From positions 1,105,835 through 1,127,585 of the forward strand of contig BLXT01001278.1 of NCBI GenBank assembly GCA_019648995.1: a stretch of 21,751 nt of DNA. Reading direction: 5' to 3'. The translations under genes were made by a program, and so were the position numbers. The first letter of the stretch is position 1. Each line of letters opens with the position of its first letter. This document shows, in pieces, positions 1 through 8,011 of this stretch. The notes under the pieces are model-generated. The model did not search any database. It saw only the letters and a list, made by a program, of their open reading frames with translations, and was not told the origin of the DNA. Source of the stretch: Plakobranchus ocellatus (taxonomy: Eukaryota > Mollusca > Gastropoda > Plakobranchidae).

Positions 1-59
1 AAAAAAAAAAATCTGTAGGGCAGTGAAGTAGTAGTTGTAAGTTTAGACTATACTATACT

Positions 60-550
60 TAAAACATAAAACACTGTTTGAAGGCCTAAAATCGCCTGGA
101 GTTTTCCTTGGGTCGAGACGTAAACACTTCAAACTTATTTTAAAAGAAATCTACGCTAATTTGGGATTTTCACAATCTGTATAGGATTCTAACAACCTGA
201 AATCCTATTTGAAAACATAAAAGTACCTAGTCAAGGACTTTTCAAAACTAGTGTGGACTTTTACACCCTAAAAACTGTTTGAAAACATCAAATTGTCTAG
301 TCTTGTCTTTGAATCTAGACGTCAACGCTCTCGACTTCTATTTGACTATGAAAGCACGCTTATTTGGGTTGTTCTTGCTGTCTATAGGACTTTTACAATC
401 CTGTTTGAAGACATCAAATTGTCCTGTCTAGGACTTTTACAACTAATAATCTTGCTTGAAGACATAAAAAAATTACACTGTCTAGAACGTTCACAACCTA
501 CAACCCTATTTGAAGGCATACAATTGTCTAGGCTTGTCTTTATTTCTAGA
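60..550. repeat. Degenerate minisatellite-like repeat, unit about 50-65 bp
   Basis: A phrase resembling TTTGAA(A/G)(A/G)CAT followed by AAATTGTCTAG and GGACTTTTACAA recurs at an irregular pitch. The TTTGAA core lies near positions 76, 207, 277, 403, 454 and 508, so spacings are about 51-70 bp, or twice that where a copy has decayed. The copies at 403-560 are the best preserved. A 105-codon open frame runs through part of it on the plus strand, but its residues only reflect the repeat, so I do not call a gene. Read by eye; no period was computed. Confidence 0.55.
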
Positions 551-898
551 GGTCCTTATTTTTTACTAAGGCCTCGCCCCCACATAAGTCGGCATTATTT
601 TAGCTTTTAGAATGATGTTTCCTACAGCGGCTACTCTGCAACACAATATTTATGCCCGCACTTTCCACTGTTTAGAATGCCTAAAGAAATGGCTCTTTGC
701 GGGCTATTTAGGGCCGAAAAGAATTCAGATTCGAAAAGAAAGTCATGCAGATTGGTTTGTTCTCTTGCAATATGACTAAGAGGAAATAAAATTAGGGGTG
801 GGATGGGGTGGGGTGGAAAGGGATTAATAAGTCTTACAAATATACTTCCCACTCATTCACTTATCCACATTCTTATCTTTCCCTGAAATGGATAATTG
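551..898. other. Intergenic stretch with a G-rich tract
   Basis: No coding signal recognised. It contains a compact run of guanine tracts at 795-813, listed separately. A short minus-strand open frame (631-852) has no recognisable motif. Confidence 0.5.
795..813 (+). other. Canonical G-quadruplex motif
   Basis: Four guanine tracts of 4, 3, 4 and 4 bases are separated by loops of only 1, 2 and 1 bases (GGGG-T-GGG-AT-GGGG-T-GGGG). This satisfies the usual G3+N1-7 rule with very short loops, which favours a stable parallel quadruplex. No gene start is visible next to it, so its role is unknown. Confidence 0.6.
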
Positions 899-1158
899 AA
901 ATGTTCTAGACAAAGTAAAGAAACCTAATCTATTTATAGCCGCCGTAGCAAAGCACATAGAAAAGGTGGACAAGCTAGAGATCATGGGCGGTACAAATAG
1001 TTCTTGGCAACATGGCGTCTTTATCTTTAGAGATACGATTTACAAGAAAACATTTCAAACCTTCGAAATTACCCGGTATTTAAAAGTTTTTAGTAGGCTT
1101 CTTAAAGTGGATTTAATTCTTTTACATTGAAAATCGGTGGAATTTTACTTGAATTAGA
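899..1158 (+). repeat. Dispersed repeat, copy A (partner at 19676-19925)
   Basis: This stretch aligns by eye, in the same orientation, with 19676-19925. Shared blocks in order include AATGTTCTA, CTAATCTATTTATA, ATAGAAAAG, CTAG.GATC, GTACAAATAGTTC, GGCA.CAT.GCGT, ATTTAAAAGTTT and TCG.TGGAATTT. Overall identity appears to be about 65-70% with small indels. Neither copy encodes a recognisable protein, so a non-autonomous transposable element is the likely explanation. The termini and class are not defined. Confidence 0.6.
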
Positions 1159-2285
1159 TCTAGATGGACTGTCATATATGTCCGTTTGTCCTTTTAAAAA
1201 TAGTTTTTTGTTTTTTTTCGGGCAATTTTGAAATCTGCACGTGCCGTTATCCTCTCCCTTTTTCCTCCCGTCTTGTACTGTGAGTTTCTATTGTCAAGAT
1301 ACGACAGGTATTTGGCCTGAGACCACTCCCAGCCGATATCTTGCGCAATTTTTTTTATTTGGTTCCAAAGTTCCTGTGATGTTGTGATTTAATGTGTATA
1401 TTATTGCAATTTTGTGATTTAGTGCACATCTTTATATAATGTTACATTTTGGCGTACTCCTTTTTTGTGATTTTAACATTTAGTCCATACGTTTTAAATA
1501 TTGTTTTATCGCTATAAATATCGAACTTAAATGTTACTCTTGTTTTGAGGTGAGCTAGAATCTTAAAGATAAAAATTTAAACTTTCACTGGAAAAAATGC
1601 GTATTTTAAAAGTAATATTTATTGCTCAGATGGATTTTGCTTAAATTATGTATGCAGGCCTAAGGCAATTTGTCCATTTGTCTTAAATTTATAGCAAGGT
1701 GCATAAGACAGCTCTCCTCTTCGTCTTTGAAATGAGATAGGTGGAGTTGACTTGTAACTGGTTTACAGTAATAGATAACCTTTAAAAAATGTGAGAGAAG
1801 CACCATTTACAGCATTCCTTTTTTTCTTTTTTTTTTAAAGATGAAGATAATTGACCAATAATATTCTTCGAATTATCGATACGTTGAATGTAAGTTTAGA
1901 ATATTTCGGGAAATCCCATTGAACACGAATCAAGCACTCAAATGGCACGGCCTCTAAAAAAATTACACCACAAGAGTAAACTGGAACGGACGAAAAGAAA
2001 TGAATTCTTTTTTTTTTTTATTTTCAGTGAGCAATATATCCGTGCAGATAAAAAAATAGCTGTATGGAAAAAATTGAAAAAAAATACTGAAAAGCTCCAT
2101 GAGGATCAACACGAGAATATTTTTTGAGAATCTAAAGCTATGATTTCTCTATCAATATGATACCCAACAGCATAATACAGCCTCTAGCTCTTATCATAGT
2201 AGATTCTTTTTTTTTTTTTTTTTTTACTTTAAGCTTACCTTGCACAAAATTTGTTTCCCTTCTAGTGTCATCCGAACCCATAATA
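1159..2285. other. Intergenic AT-rich DNA, no gene seen
   Basis: Low-complexity T and A tracts (for example 1351-1359, 1819-1839 and 2206-2225) and one TAGATCTA at 1155-1162. A 61-codon plus-strand frame at 1942-2127 is composed largely of Lys, Phe and Glu from A/T tracts and is not supported as a gene. Confidence 0.5.
2282..2285. repeat. Target-site duplication, left copy (AATA)
   Basis: AATA directly abuts the outer TG of the left LTR and recurs immediately after the right LTR at 6272-6275. Ty3/Gypsy integrases typically make 4-6 bp duplications, so this marks the two ends of one insertion event. Confidence 0.8.
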
Positions 2286-2443
2286 TGTAGCAATTAGCAG
2301 ACAATCAACAAAGTCAACCAACTGTTAGCATTAATCCATTTTTTAATAATCTTTTTGGCCAAATGTAACCAGGAAGTTTGGGTGTGGCGTAATACACAAA
2401 AGCAATAACAAAACGAAACAATTTGGTTTGAGAATGCGCCACA
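2286..2443 (-). repeat. 3' LTR of the Ty3/Gypsy element
   Basis: A 158-bp LTR. On the plus strand it starts TGTAGCAATTAGCAGAC and ends GCGCCACA; read with the element it is TG...CA. It matches the right LTR along its length, but lacks a 7-bp stretch that the right copy has after AAGTCAAC and carries scattered substitutions. It is short for this superfamily. The polypurine tract abuts its inner edge at 2446-2454. Confidence 0.93.
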
Positions 2444-2445
2444 TA

Positions 2446-2454
2446 CCTCCCCCC
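2446..2454 (-). other. Polypurine tract of the retrotransposon
   Basis: The minus strand reads GGGGGGAGG followed by TA and then the 3' LTR TGTGGCG. A purine tract at this position primes plus-strand DNA synthesis in LTR retrotransposons. It agrees with the primer-binding site in giving a minus-strand element. Confidence 0.85.
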
Positions 2455-2474
2455 AGCACAGACATTGCACAGAG

Positions 2475-2937
2475 TTACTGGAAGCGCACAGGCAGTCGCA
2501 CTTGCCGCCCCGTACATGATGTGAGTTGTCTGTGGTGACTTTGAGCCAAAGGTTTCCTCGAGTGTCGTCCATCTCAATGACAGAGGGCTGCCCCGGCAAC
2601 GCTGGAGGACGTCTGCGCCGCGCTGGTGGTTGCAGTTGGACCGGTTTGGTGGGGTCCACTTGCGCCGGTTTTAGGCGGTCTATTAAGATTCGTTCTGCGC
2701 GACCGCCCATGTCCACAAGAAACGTTTTCTCACCTGGCGCTAGCACCGTATATGGGTCGGTGTATGGTCTTTGTAGTGGAGTCGGTATCGGTGCGTATGT
2801 AAACGTACTTGGCTGTGAGCAAAGATGGGGGCAAGTATGTCTGTGGTTTACTGTGGTAGACAGTTGGTTTAGGTTTGAGGAGTTGTGTCTTGGCTTGGAA
2901 CGCTGTCAAAAATTCTGTAGCCGACCAAGGCGAAGCT
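2475..2937 (-). pseudogene. Integrase C-terminal (GPY/F-like) tail of Pol
   Basis: In one frame the strand reads SKASPWSATEFLTAFQ and LLTAKYVYIRTD and stops near 2737; the next frame starts VLAPGEKTFLVDMGG and continues RLKPAQVDPTKPVQLQ. The KYVYIR...LAPGEKTFLVDMGG...DRLKPA series is the small barrel-like C-terminal module (GPY/F type) of Ty3/Gypsy integrases, followed by the usual Pro/Arg-rich tail (PPARRRRPPALP). After one more shift a frame ending GRQVRLPVRFQ reaches TAA at 2475-2477, just ahead of the polypurine tract; I take this as the likely ancestral end of Pol. Confidence 0.8.
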
Positions 2938-3596
2938 TTAGAAGGGGTGAACTCGCCTGGAAAGGTAAGAGGTAAGCTCTGCTGACGAATATCCCAGGTC
3001 TACCCTGGGTGCGGCTCTAAGTCCAAGGAGTACCCAGGGTAGTTCCTCTACCCAGTTTCGACCATTCCGTTGGCCTGGGGATGAAATGCTGTCGTCCGGT
3101 GTACCTTGACTCCAAGGCATTTGGCGATTTCTGTCCACAACGCAGAGGTAAACTGTGAACCGCGGTCCGATCATAAGTCCTCAGAAATGCCAAAGCCAGA
3201 GATCCAAACTCCCATCAGAGTTTGAACACATTCGGCAGTTGAAATATTTGGGATAGGAATTGCCTCTGGCCACCGAATGTTGCGATCAATGATGGTTATG
3301 AGGTATCGGTAACCACAAGACTCAGGAAGCGGGCCTACGATGTCGATGTTGATTTATATATATGTGAAAATCTCTTTTCTCCCATAGTAAATATTTGGAG
3401 GGGTGCACGAGTATGTTTTTGAATTTTTGATGATTGACATTCGTAACGCTCTTTAAACCAGGTGCTAACTTGACGTCGTAAGCCATGCCATACGAATTTT
3501 TCCGAAACAAGCTTGACAGTAACCTTAACCCCCGGATGTGAAAGGTTGTGGACAACCTCAAATACGGAGCGTCTAAAATCTGGAGGAACGATGGGG
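2938..3596 (-). pseudogene. Integrase remnant of the Ty3/Gypsy element, DD35E retained
   Basis: Reading leftwards: VPPDFRRSVFEVVHNLSHPG gives the H-x3-H half of the zinc-binding HHCC domain. The C-x2-C half appears as R-Y-E-C, so one Cys is lost. An alternating TA stretch near 3355 shifts the frame. The catalytic core then has IDIVGPLP (Asp codon 3342-3344), SDRGSQFTS (Asp codon 3165-3167) and QANGMVE (Glu codon 3057-3059). Counting codons gives D-x58-D-x35-E, the exact retroviral-type spacing. A TGA at 3171-3173 lies just before the second Asp. After the Glu the sequence jumps to [17 protein letters not shown] and SSAELT, indicating a further deletion. Confidence 0.92.
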
Positions 3597-4112
3597 CTAG
3601 TTTAAATATCGCAGAGGAGTTTGGGTCCTTTGGTCGTTCAATTTAGTTCTGGTTATTTGCAGGTTATTGAGCGCTGTACTGTAGGCTTGTACATCTGCAC
3701 TCGAGGACTGCGCTGCCGCCATAGCTGTATAGTCGATGCCTAACGAGACCGCATTAGTGTCAGTGACAGCTCGCGAGAGGCAGTCGGCAACTACATTTTT
3801 CTCTTCAGATATATGTCTAATGTCAGTAGAAAACTGTCTTCCTCCTAACATGTAGCGAAAATGACGTGTAGGACACCCAGGAGTTCTCTGTGAAAGCACT
3901 GCACTTAATCTCTGGTTTACGCAGTTGTCGCTGAAAAAGGCGAGTGGTTCCCAACGACCATGTGCGTACTGTTCCAGGACGGCGCCGATGACCACATCAG
4001 ATGCATCGCATGTCAGTGCGATCGGACAGTCCGTGCATGGATGGACCAGCATAATTGCCTCTGCCAAGGCTTGCTTGCTTGCAAAGAAGGATTGGGTCAT
4101 TTCGTTGGTCAA
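3597..4112 (-). pseudogene. RNase H remnant of the Ty3/Gypsy element
   Basis: After a frameshift at 4141-4112 the polyprotein resumes with MTQSFFASKQALAEA and then LTCDASDVVIGAVLEQY, the start of the RNase H domain with its first catalytic Asp. The middle (about residues 65-85) is scrambled by compensating frameshifts before RHFRYMLGGRQFS. There the text jumps directly to TDIRHISEEKNVVADCLSRA. In related elements a block of a few dozen residues containing the TDHKPL-type motif lies between these two, so an internal deletion is inferred near 3826-3833. The tether region beyond reads AVSLGIDYTAMAAAQSS. The frame ends at 3597 through a local frameshift just ahead of integrase. Confidence 0.88.
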
Positions 4113-4140
4113 ATTGAGAGCTTGACGCGGTTTGGATGTG

Positions 4141-5358
4141 TTAATGACTTGGAAGAGGGGGCGAGGGTTGAAGCGGGTTAGGGATGAAACGGTGGTAAAA
4201 GCTCATTATACCAAGGAACTCTTGAAGCCCTGTGACATCTCTTGGTTGAGGAAAATCCTTTACCGCACTAACCCGAGAGGGCATGGGCACTGAGCCCGCC
4301 GCGGAAACTTGATGTCCCAAAAAAATCAAGAGACATTCCTCAAGTTTGATTACCAGTTCATGATGTCGTACTCGATGGAAAACCGCGTTGAGGTCGTCGA
4401 TATGAGACTGGGCTGAGGAGCTGGCCATCAAAATATAGTCTAAGTTGACAAATGCGCAATCTAGGCCCTCAAGTACCCTGTCCATAAGGCGTTGAAACGA
4501 TTGAGCTGCGCATTTCAAACCGAATGGCATGCGCAAAAAATCCCACAAACCGAACCGTGTGACTGCTGCCGTTTTAAGCACATCCTCAGGAGCCACCGGG
4601 ATCTGATGATATCCTCGACCAAGATCGATCTTGGAGAAAATGTTTTTACCAGCTAGACGATCTAATAAGCCCTGAATATAGAGTATAGGGTAACGATCGG
4701 GTACTGTGGCATCGTTCAGTCTGCGATAATCCCCACAGGGGCGTAAACCCCCATTGCTTTTAGGTATCATGTGCAGAGGGGATGCCTAGGGACTGTTTGA
4801 TTTCTGTATTATACCCAACGTCTCCATTTCGAGGAACTCCTTCTTCGCAGATGCGAGTTTGTCCGGCGGCGAGTTCGGGCAAAGACAGGGCGGCCTTTGG
4901 TTGGAATGAAATGTTGCACGCCGTGCTTGACTTCCGCAATTTAGAATTTTCCGGAACCTGCTGCTGGTGGGTTCTATGAGAGCAAGATCTGAGTCGGTAG
5001 ACACTGAACTGACGGAGCAATTAATATGTGAGAAAGAATCAGCTTCAATCAGTCTGCGACCTCGAATATCAACTAACAGGTTGGGTTGGCGTAGGAAATC
5101 TGCTCCCAAAAGGGGGCCCTTGACATTAGCCGATATCAGGCGTGCATCGAAAACCCGGTTGCCGAAATGAAGGAGTACGACTCGGAAACCAAAAGTCGCT
5201 ATGGAAGACCCGTTGGCAGCTTGTAAATTTGGTCCTGTGGCGCCAGACACTTTATCTGCCCATGACGCGGGTGTTACGGAGACTTCTTGTCCGTCACGAC
5301 TAGTTGTGTCATTTTCGACTCCCACGTTGCCGACGTGGGCCTTGTTGCCACGAAACAT
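4141..5358 (-). pseudogene. Protease and reverse transcriptase remnant of the Ty3/Gypsy element
   Basis: The frame continues directly from Gag. The retropepsin part has TGPNLQAANGSSIATFG and LLGADFL followed by LLVDIRG, typical of this fold, but the expected active-site D-T/S-G just ahead of QEVSV is garbled to R-D-G, so the protease is probably inactive. A TAG at 4786-4788 replaces the residue between SNSP and ASPLHM, and the same frame carries on into RT. RT motifs are clear: [40 protein letters not shown] and, at 4435-4446, NLDY where the catalytic Y-x-D-D box should be. The second aspartate is gone, so polymerase activity is lost. A small gap follows VIKLEECL, before FLGHQVSA. The frame ends at 4141 after FYHRFIPNP in a frameshifted tail. 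Identification is very secure; function is excluded. Confidence 0.93.
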
Positions 5359-5379
5359 ACGGACCAGCAGATGGGCTGT

Positions 5380-6030
5380 CTATTGCTGGTCCGCTCTCCC
5401 GTTTCCCTGGTTTCCTTTTCTCTTGAACGTTTGGAAATGTTTGGTGCATCGTCTGGCATTTGATCCGAACTTGCGGTGGAACCAACAAACAGAGTCGATT
5501 TTCGACAGATCTGCATGCGACTTTATTGGCTGTTGCACTGTGGTGCAGACTGTGCTTATCGGTGTCAGAGAGTTATAAAGGTTATCAGCCTCCTTCGCCA
5601 ACGCTCTTTAGTCGGAAATGTTGGAGGAATTAGCCAGTGGGGCCCGGATCGCTTCTGGCAAGAGCCGCAGAAAAATATGCCAAAAAAGAAAGCACAGCCT
5701 ATGGTCCCCCAAAAGAGCGAGCATTTTATCCATAATTTCAGAAAGTTTGCTATCCCCCAGTTCCTTTATGTCTAGTAGCATGGCTGCTTTTTTCGCTTCG
5801 GATAACCTGTAAGCATCGGTAAGAAATGACTTTATGGCACCGTACTTACAGGTTGACCGCCAATGATCTTCGGGCTGTGGCTGCGTCAAGTGCTGCCACC
5901 ACATGGTGTTACATTGTCTCATCTGCTGTTATCCCCTGCAATATGAACTGTGCCTCTTTTTGGGCGAACCATGATATGGGCAAGTGGTCCAAAACGTGGG
6001 GAGTTTAAGTGCTACGGTTTCAATAGACAT
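5380..6030 (-). pseudogene. Gag remnant of the Ty3/Gypsy element
   Basis: Gag is the structural particle protein of the element. The probable start is the ATG at 6030, about 60 bp inside the primer-binding site, reading MSIETVALKLPTFWTTCP. Around 5985 one base is lost; the next segment (WFAQKEAQF, ITADETM, HHVVAALDAATA) lies in another frame and has a TAA at 5909-5911. Near 5860 the first frame returns with AIKSFLTDAYRLSE and DKMLALLGDH, then an in-frame TAA at 5608-5610 follows NISD. The remainder runs RALAKEADNLYNSL to CWFHRKFGSNARRC, a Cys/His cluster (C-x2-H-x9-C) where a nucleocapsid zinc knuckle would be expected. An in-frame TAG at 5380-5382 precedes the protease in the same frame, so Gag and Pol were probably one polyprotein. 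Confidence 0.85.
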
Positions 6031-6089
6031 GATGTGTCGATAGATGTGGTTGCATGTGATTTAGATCTAGATGTAAATATATTTAAAAC

Positions 6090-6105
6090 CACGTCGGGGT
6101 CACCA
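6090..6105 (-). other. Primer-binding site complementary to tRNA-Trp
   Basis: The minus strand reads TGGTGACCCCGACGTG directly after the 5' LTR plus one base. This is complementary to the conserved 3' end of animal tRNA-Trp (acceptor GGGGTCA plus CCA) over 16 consecutive bases. It fixes the element's orientation and names its replication primer. The tRNA sequence is from general knowledge, not from this window. Confidence 0.85.
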
Positions 6106-6106
6106 A

Positions 6107-6271
6107 TGTAGCAATTAGCAGACAATCAACAAAGTCAACTAGATCTAACTCTTAGACGTTAATCCATTTTTTAATAATCCTTTTGGCCAAAGATAACCAG
6201 GAAGTTTGGGTGTGACGTGATACACAAAATCAATAACAAAACGAAACAATTTGGTTTGAAATTACGCCACA
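6107..6271 (-). repeat. 5' LTR of the Ty3/Gypsy element
   Basis: A 165-bp LTR, the promoter-bearing copy for the minus-strand element. It matches 2286-2443 with about a dozen mismatches. It contains an additional 7 bp (TAGATCT) around 6140-6146, which makes a TAGATCTA octamer, the same octamer that is scattered through the whole window. The primer-binding site follows immediately inside. Confidence 0.93.
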
Positions 6272-6275
6272 AATA
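6272..6275. repeat. Target-site duplication, right copy (AATA)
   Basis: AATA follows the terminal CA of the right LTR and matches 2282-2285. Confidence 0.8.
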
Positions 6276-6370
6276 TTTGGGCTTTTTCCTAATGCCAATT
6301 TTTAAAGAAAATTATTTTTTCTCCTTCACTAAAGCCTAACTAATTCATCGACGATTAATTTTTAAAAGTA

Positions 6371-6400
6371 GAGAGATAGACAGGGAAAGAGAAAGAAAGG

Positions 6401-6485
<85 letters not shown>
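6371..6485 (+). repeat. (GA)n microsatellite
   Basis: A purine-rich tract grades into an uninterrupted GA run from about 6415 to 6476, then a short imperfect tail. It lies about 100 bp outside the retrotransposon. The minus-strand frame full of Leu-Ser here is an artefact of the repeat. Confidence 0.95.
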
Positions 6486-6486
<1 letters not shown>

Positions 6487-7947
6487 AGGTAATTAAAGTG
6501 GACTGTATAAATTCTAAAAGAATTTTTGGCAAAACTGATAACTGTGAAATGTTGTATGGTGATTTTTTTCAAAGCTTTCTGTTTTGAATGAACTGGTGAT
6601 TTAAAAGTTTTGAAAAAGGAGCAAAACATTTTGTCCATCAAAGAATATTTTAAAAAGCAACTATGAGCAAGTTTAATGCTGTTGAAAAACCAGTCAAGTT
6701 AATTCCATCAATCAACCACAATTTAGCTCTACTAGGAAGCCAGCAGCTGTCCAAACCTCTCCCTTCTAAGCTTTTAACACTCTTAAAGTTGGACAGAGGT
6801 AAAGAATTGCACAGGCAGCTTACTTCCAGATCCTACGTCTTTTTTTCACACTGGTACTAGGAATTTTGACACCTACCTCAATCGTTATGTGCGTGTCGTG
6901 AGGTCTCCTCGGGCAAGGAAAAAGAATTCTGAAACGAAGTGGTTATCTCCTTATATTTTAAAAGTGTGAGATTGGAGTTAATACCGCTTAGAGGATTTAA
7001 CTTTAAGCCACAATGTCAGACACCTGTCCCTAAAAAATTGCTGAGGCCTTTCTGTAGCGAAATCAAGTTTTGGTCACCCCGATGTACTGGCCTGAGAAGA
7101 TCTACACCTGCTTTCAATCAACAATTCATGCAAAGCTCAACCATACTTTTTGTCCCGATACTCATCGGTTCTAACTCTCAAAAAGCTGCGATTTCCATAG
7201 TTTTGGTGCGTTGTTCAAACTAAAAAATTTTCAAGAAGCCGTGTTTGCTGCAGCGATGTTCCCGCCTTTTGACCTTTGAAACTTTCAAGCAGCTGTTTTT
7301 TCAATAAGTGAGTCCTATACCTTATCCATTTCATCTTTCGACCAACTGGCGTTTTTTTTAATCCATAAGTCATCCTTGGCGTTCTTGACCGATTCAGTTT
7401 TTCGGATTTCTTGTCTCTTTACTCATGTTTTCAAATTCTATCTCTTGACCAAGTGACTCTCTTATTTACGCAGATTCCATTACCCTGATGCCAGCCAAAA
7501 CTACATAATTTTGTTTTCAAATGTAATTATGTTGATTAAAATTTTTGTTATTACCTCTCTATGTTGTGCTCATTCAAATAAACTGTTCTTGTGGTAAATA
7601 TGAACTTTCTATCTTAATTTCTTTTGTTGTAGTAAGAACGAGAGTGTGGATGGAAAAATATTTGAAATTCTCTTTCAAAGCCGTGAATGAGTCATTCCCA
7701 GACTTAAATGTTTGATCCAACGCTGGCAATTAAGGTCGAAAAGACAGAAATATGATTCGGATTACTTACATCTGGATCTAAATCAAGAAAACTGACTGAT
7801 GCTATTATCATTTTTTAGTTGACCTGCTAGTTAAATTAATAGGCCTAGCCCGCCAGCTCTGATGTAGGTTTATTCTTCTTTCTTTTTTGACTTTCTTAAG
7901 TTCTTTTTTACTTAATCACTGACTGTTTTATGATACATAAAACTTAC
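6486..7947. other. Intergenic stretch, no confident gene
   Basis: Two plus-strand frames (6663-6860, 6939-7223) have no recognisable domain and no favourable context. On the minus strand at about 7205-7410 there is a coding-like but stop-interrupted stretch, discussed under findings. The rest is ordinary AT-rich DNA with T tracts. Confidence 0.45.
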
Positions 7948-8011
7948 ATTTATCGCTATCATATATTTGTCCTGGTAAATCATCACATTCTTCAAAAAGT
8001 TGTTCATCCAT
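7948..8011 (-). CDS. Candidate first coding exon, unknown protein
   Basis: On the minus strand CACCATGG forms an ideal vertebrate-style Kozak context, with the ATG starting at 8011. It opens MDEQLFEECDDL, and after 21 codons the text reads AAAT|GTAAGTTT, a near-consensus 5' splice site with the intron beginning at 7947. The exon would end in phase 1. The peptide is acidic and belongs to no family I recognise. A possible 3' splice site (pyrimidine-rich text ending GCTGGTGCAG) lies about 25 bases ahead of the ATG, so the exon may have a non-coding 5' part. It is divergent from the THAP exon, about 870 bp away. The start context and donor are seen directly; that it is transcribed is inference. 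It is short enough to arise by chance. Confidence 0.35.

Larger units (their letters stand above)
2286..6271 (-). mobile_element. Ty3/Gypsy LTR retrotransposon, full-length structure but inactivated
   Basis: A complete element of about 4.0 kb read on the minus strand. Two direct LTRs (2286-2443 and 6107-6271) begin and end with TG...CA, and are flanked by a matching AATA at 2282-2285 and 6272-6275, a 4-bp target-site duplication. Inside the 5' LTR (right side) lies a tRNA-Trp primer-binding site, and just inside the 3' LTR (left side) a polypurine tract. Between them are Gag, aspartic protease, reverse transcriptase, RNase H and integrase remnants in that order; integrase after RT/RNase H is the Ty3/Gypsy order and excludes Copia. 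There is no envelope-like frame. Several stops, frameshifts, deletions and lost catalytic residues show that it is dead. The LTRs differ by roughly a dozen substitutions and two indels, so the insertion is not recent. The clade within Ty3/Gypsy was not assigned. Confidence 0.95.

Noticed and set aside
2526-2975. 149-codon plus-strand open frame
   Set aside because: It is antisense to the clearly recognised integrase C-terminal tail, so it is a shadow frame.
5201-5578. 125-codon plus-strand open frame
   Set aside because: Antisense to the Gag/protease remnant, with no motif of its own.
6345-6641. Leu/Ser-repeat minus-strand frame
   Set aside because: Produced by the GA microsatellite; not a protein.
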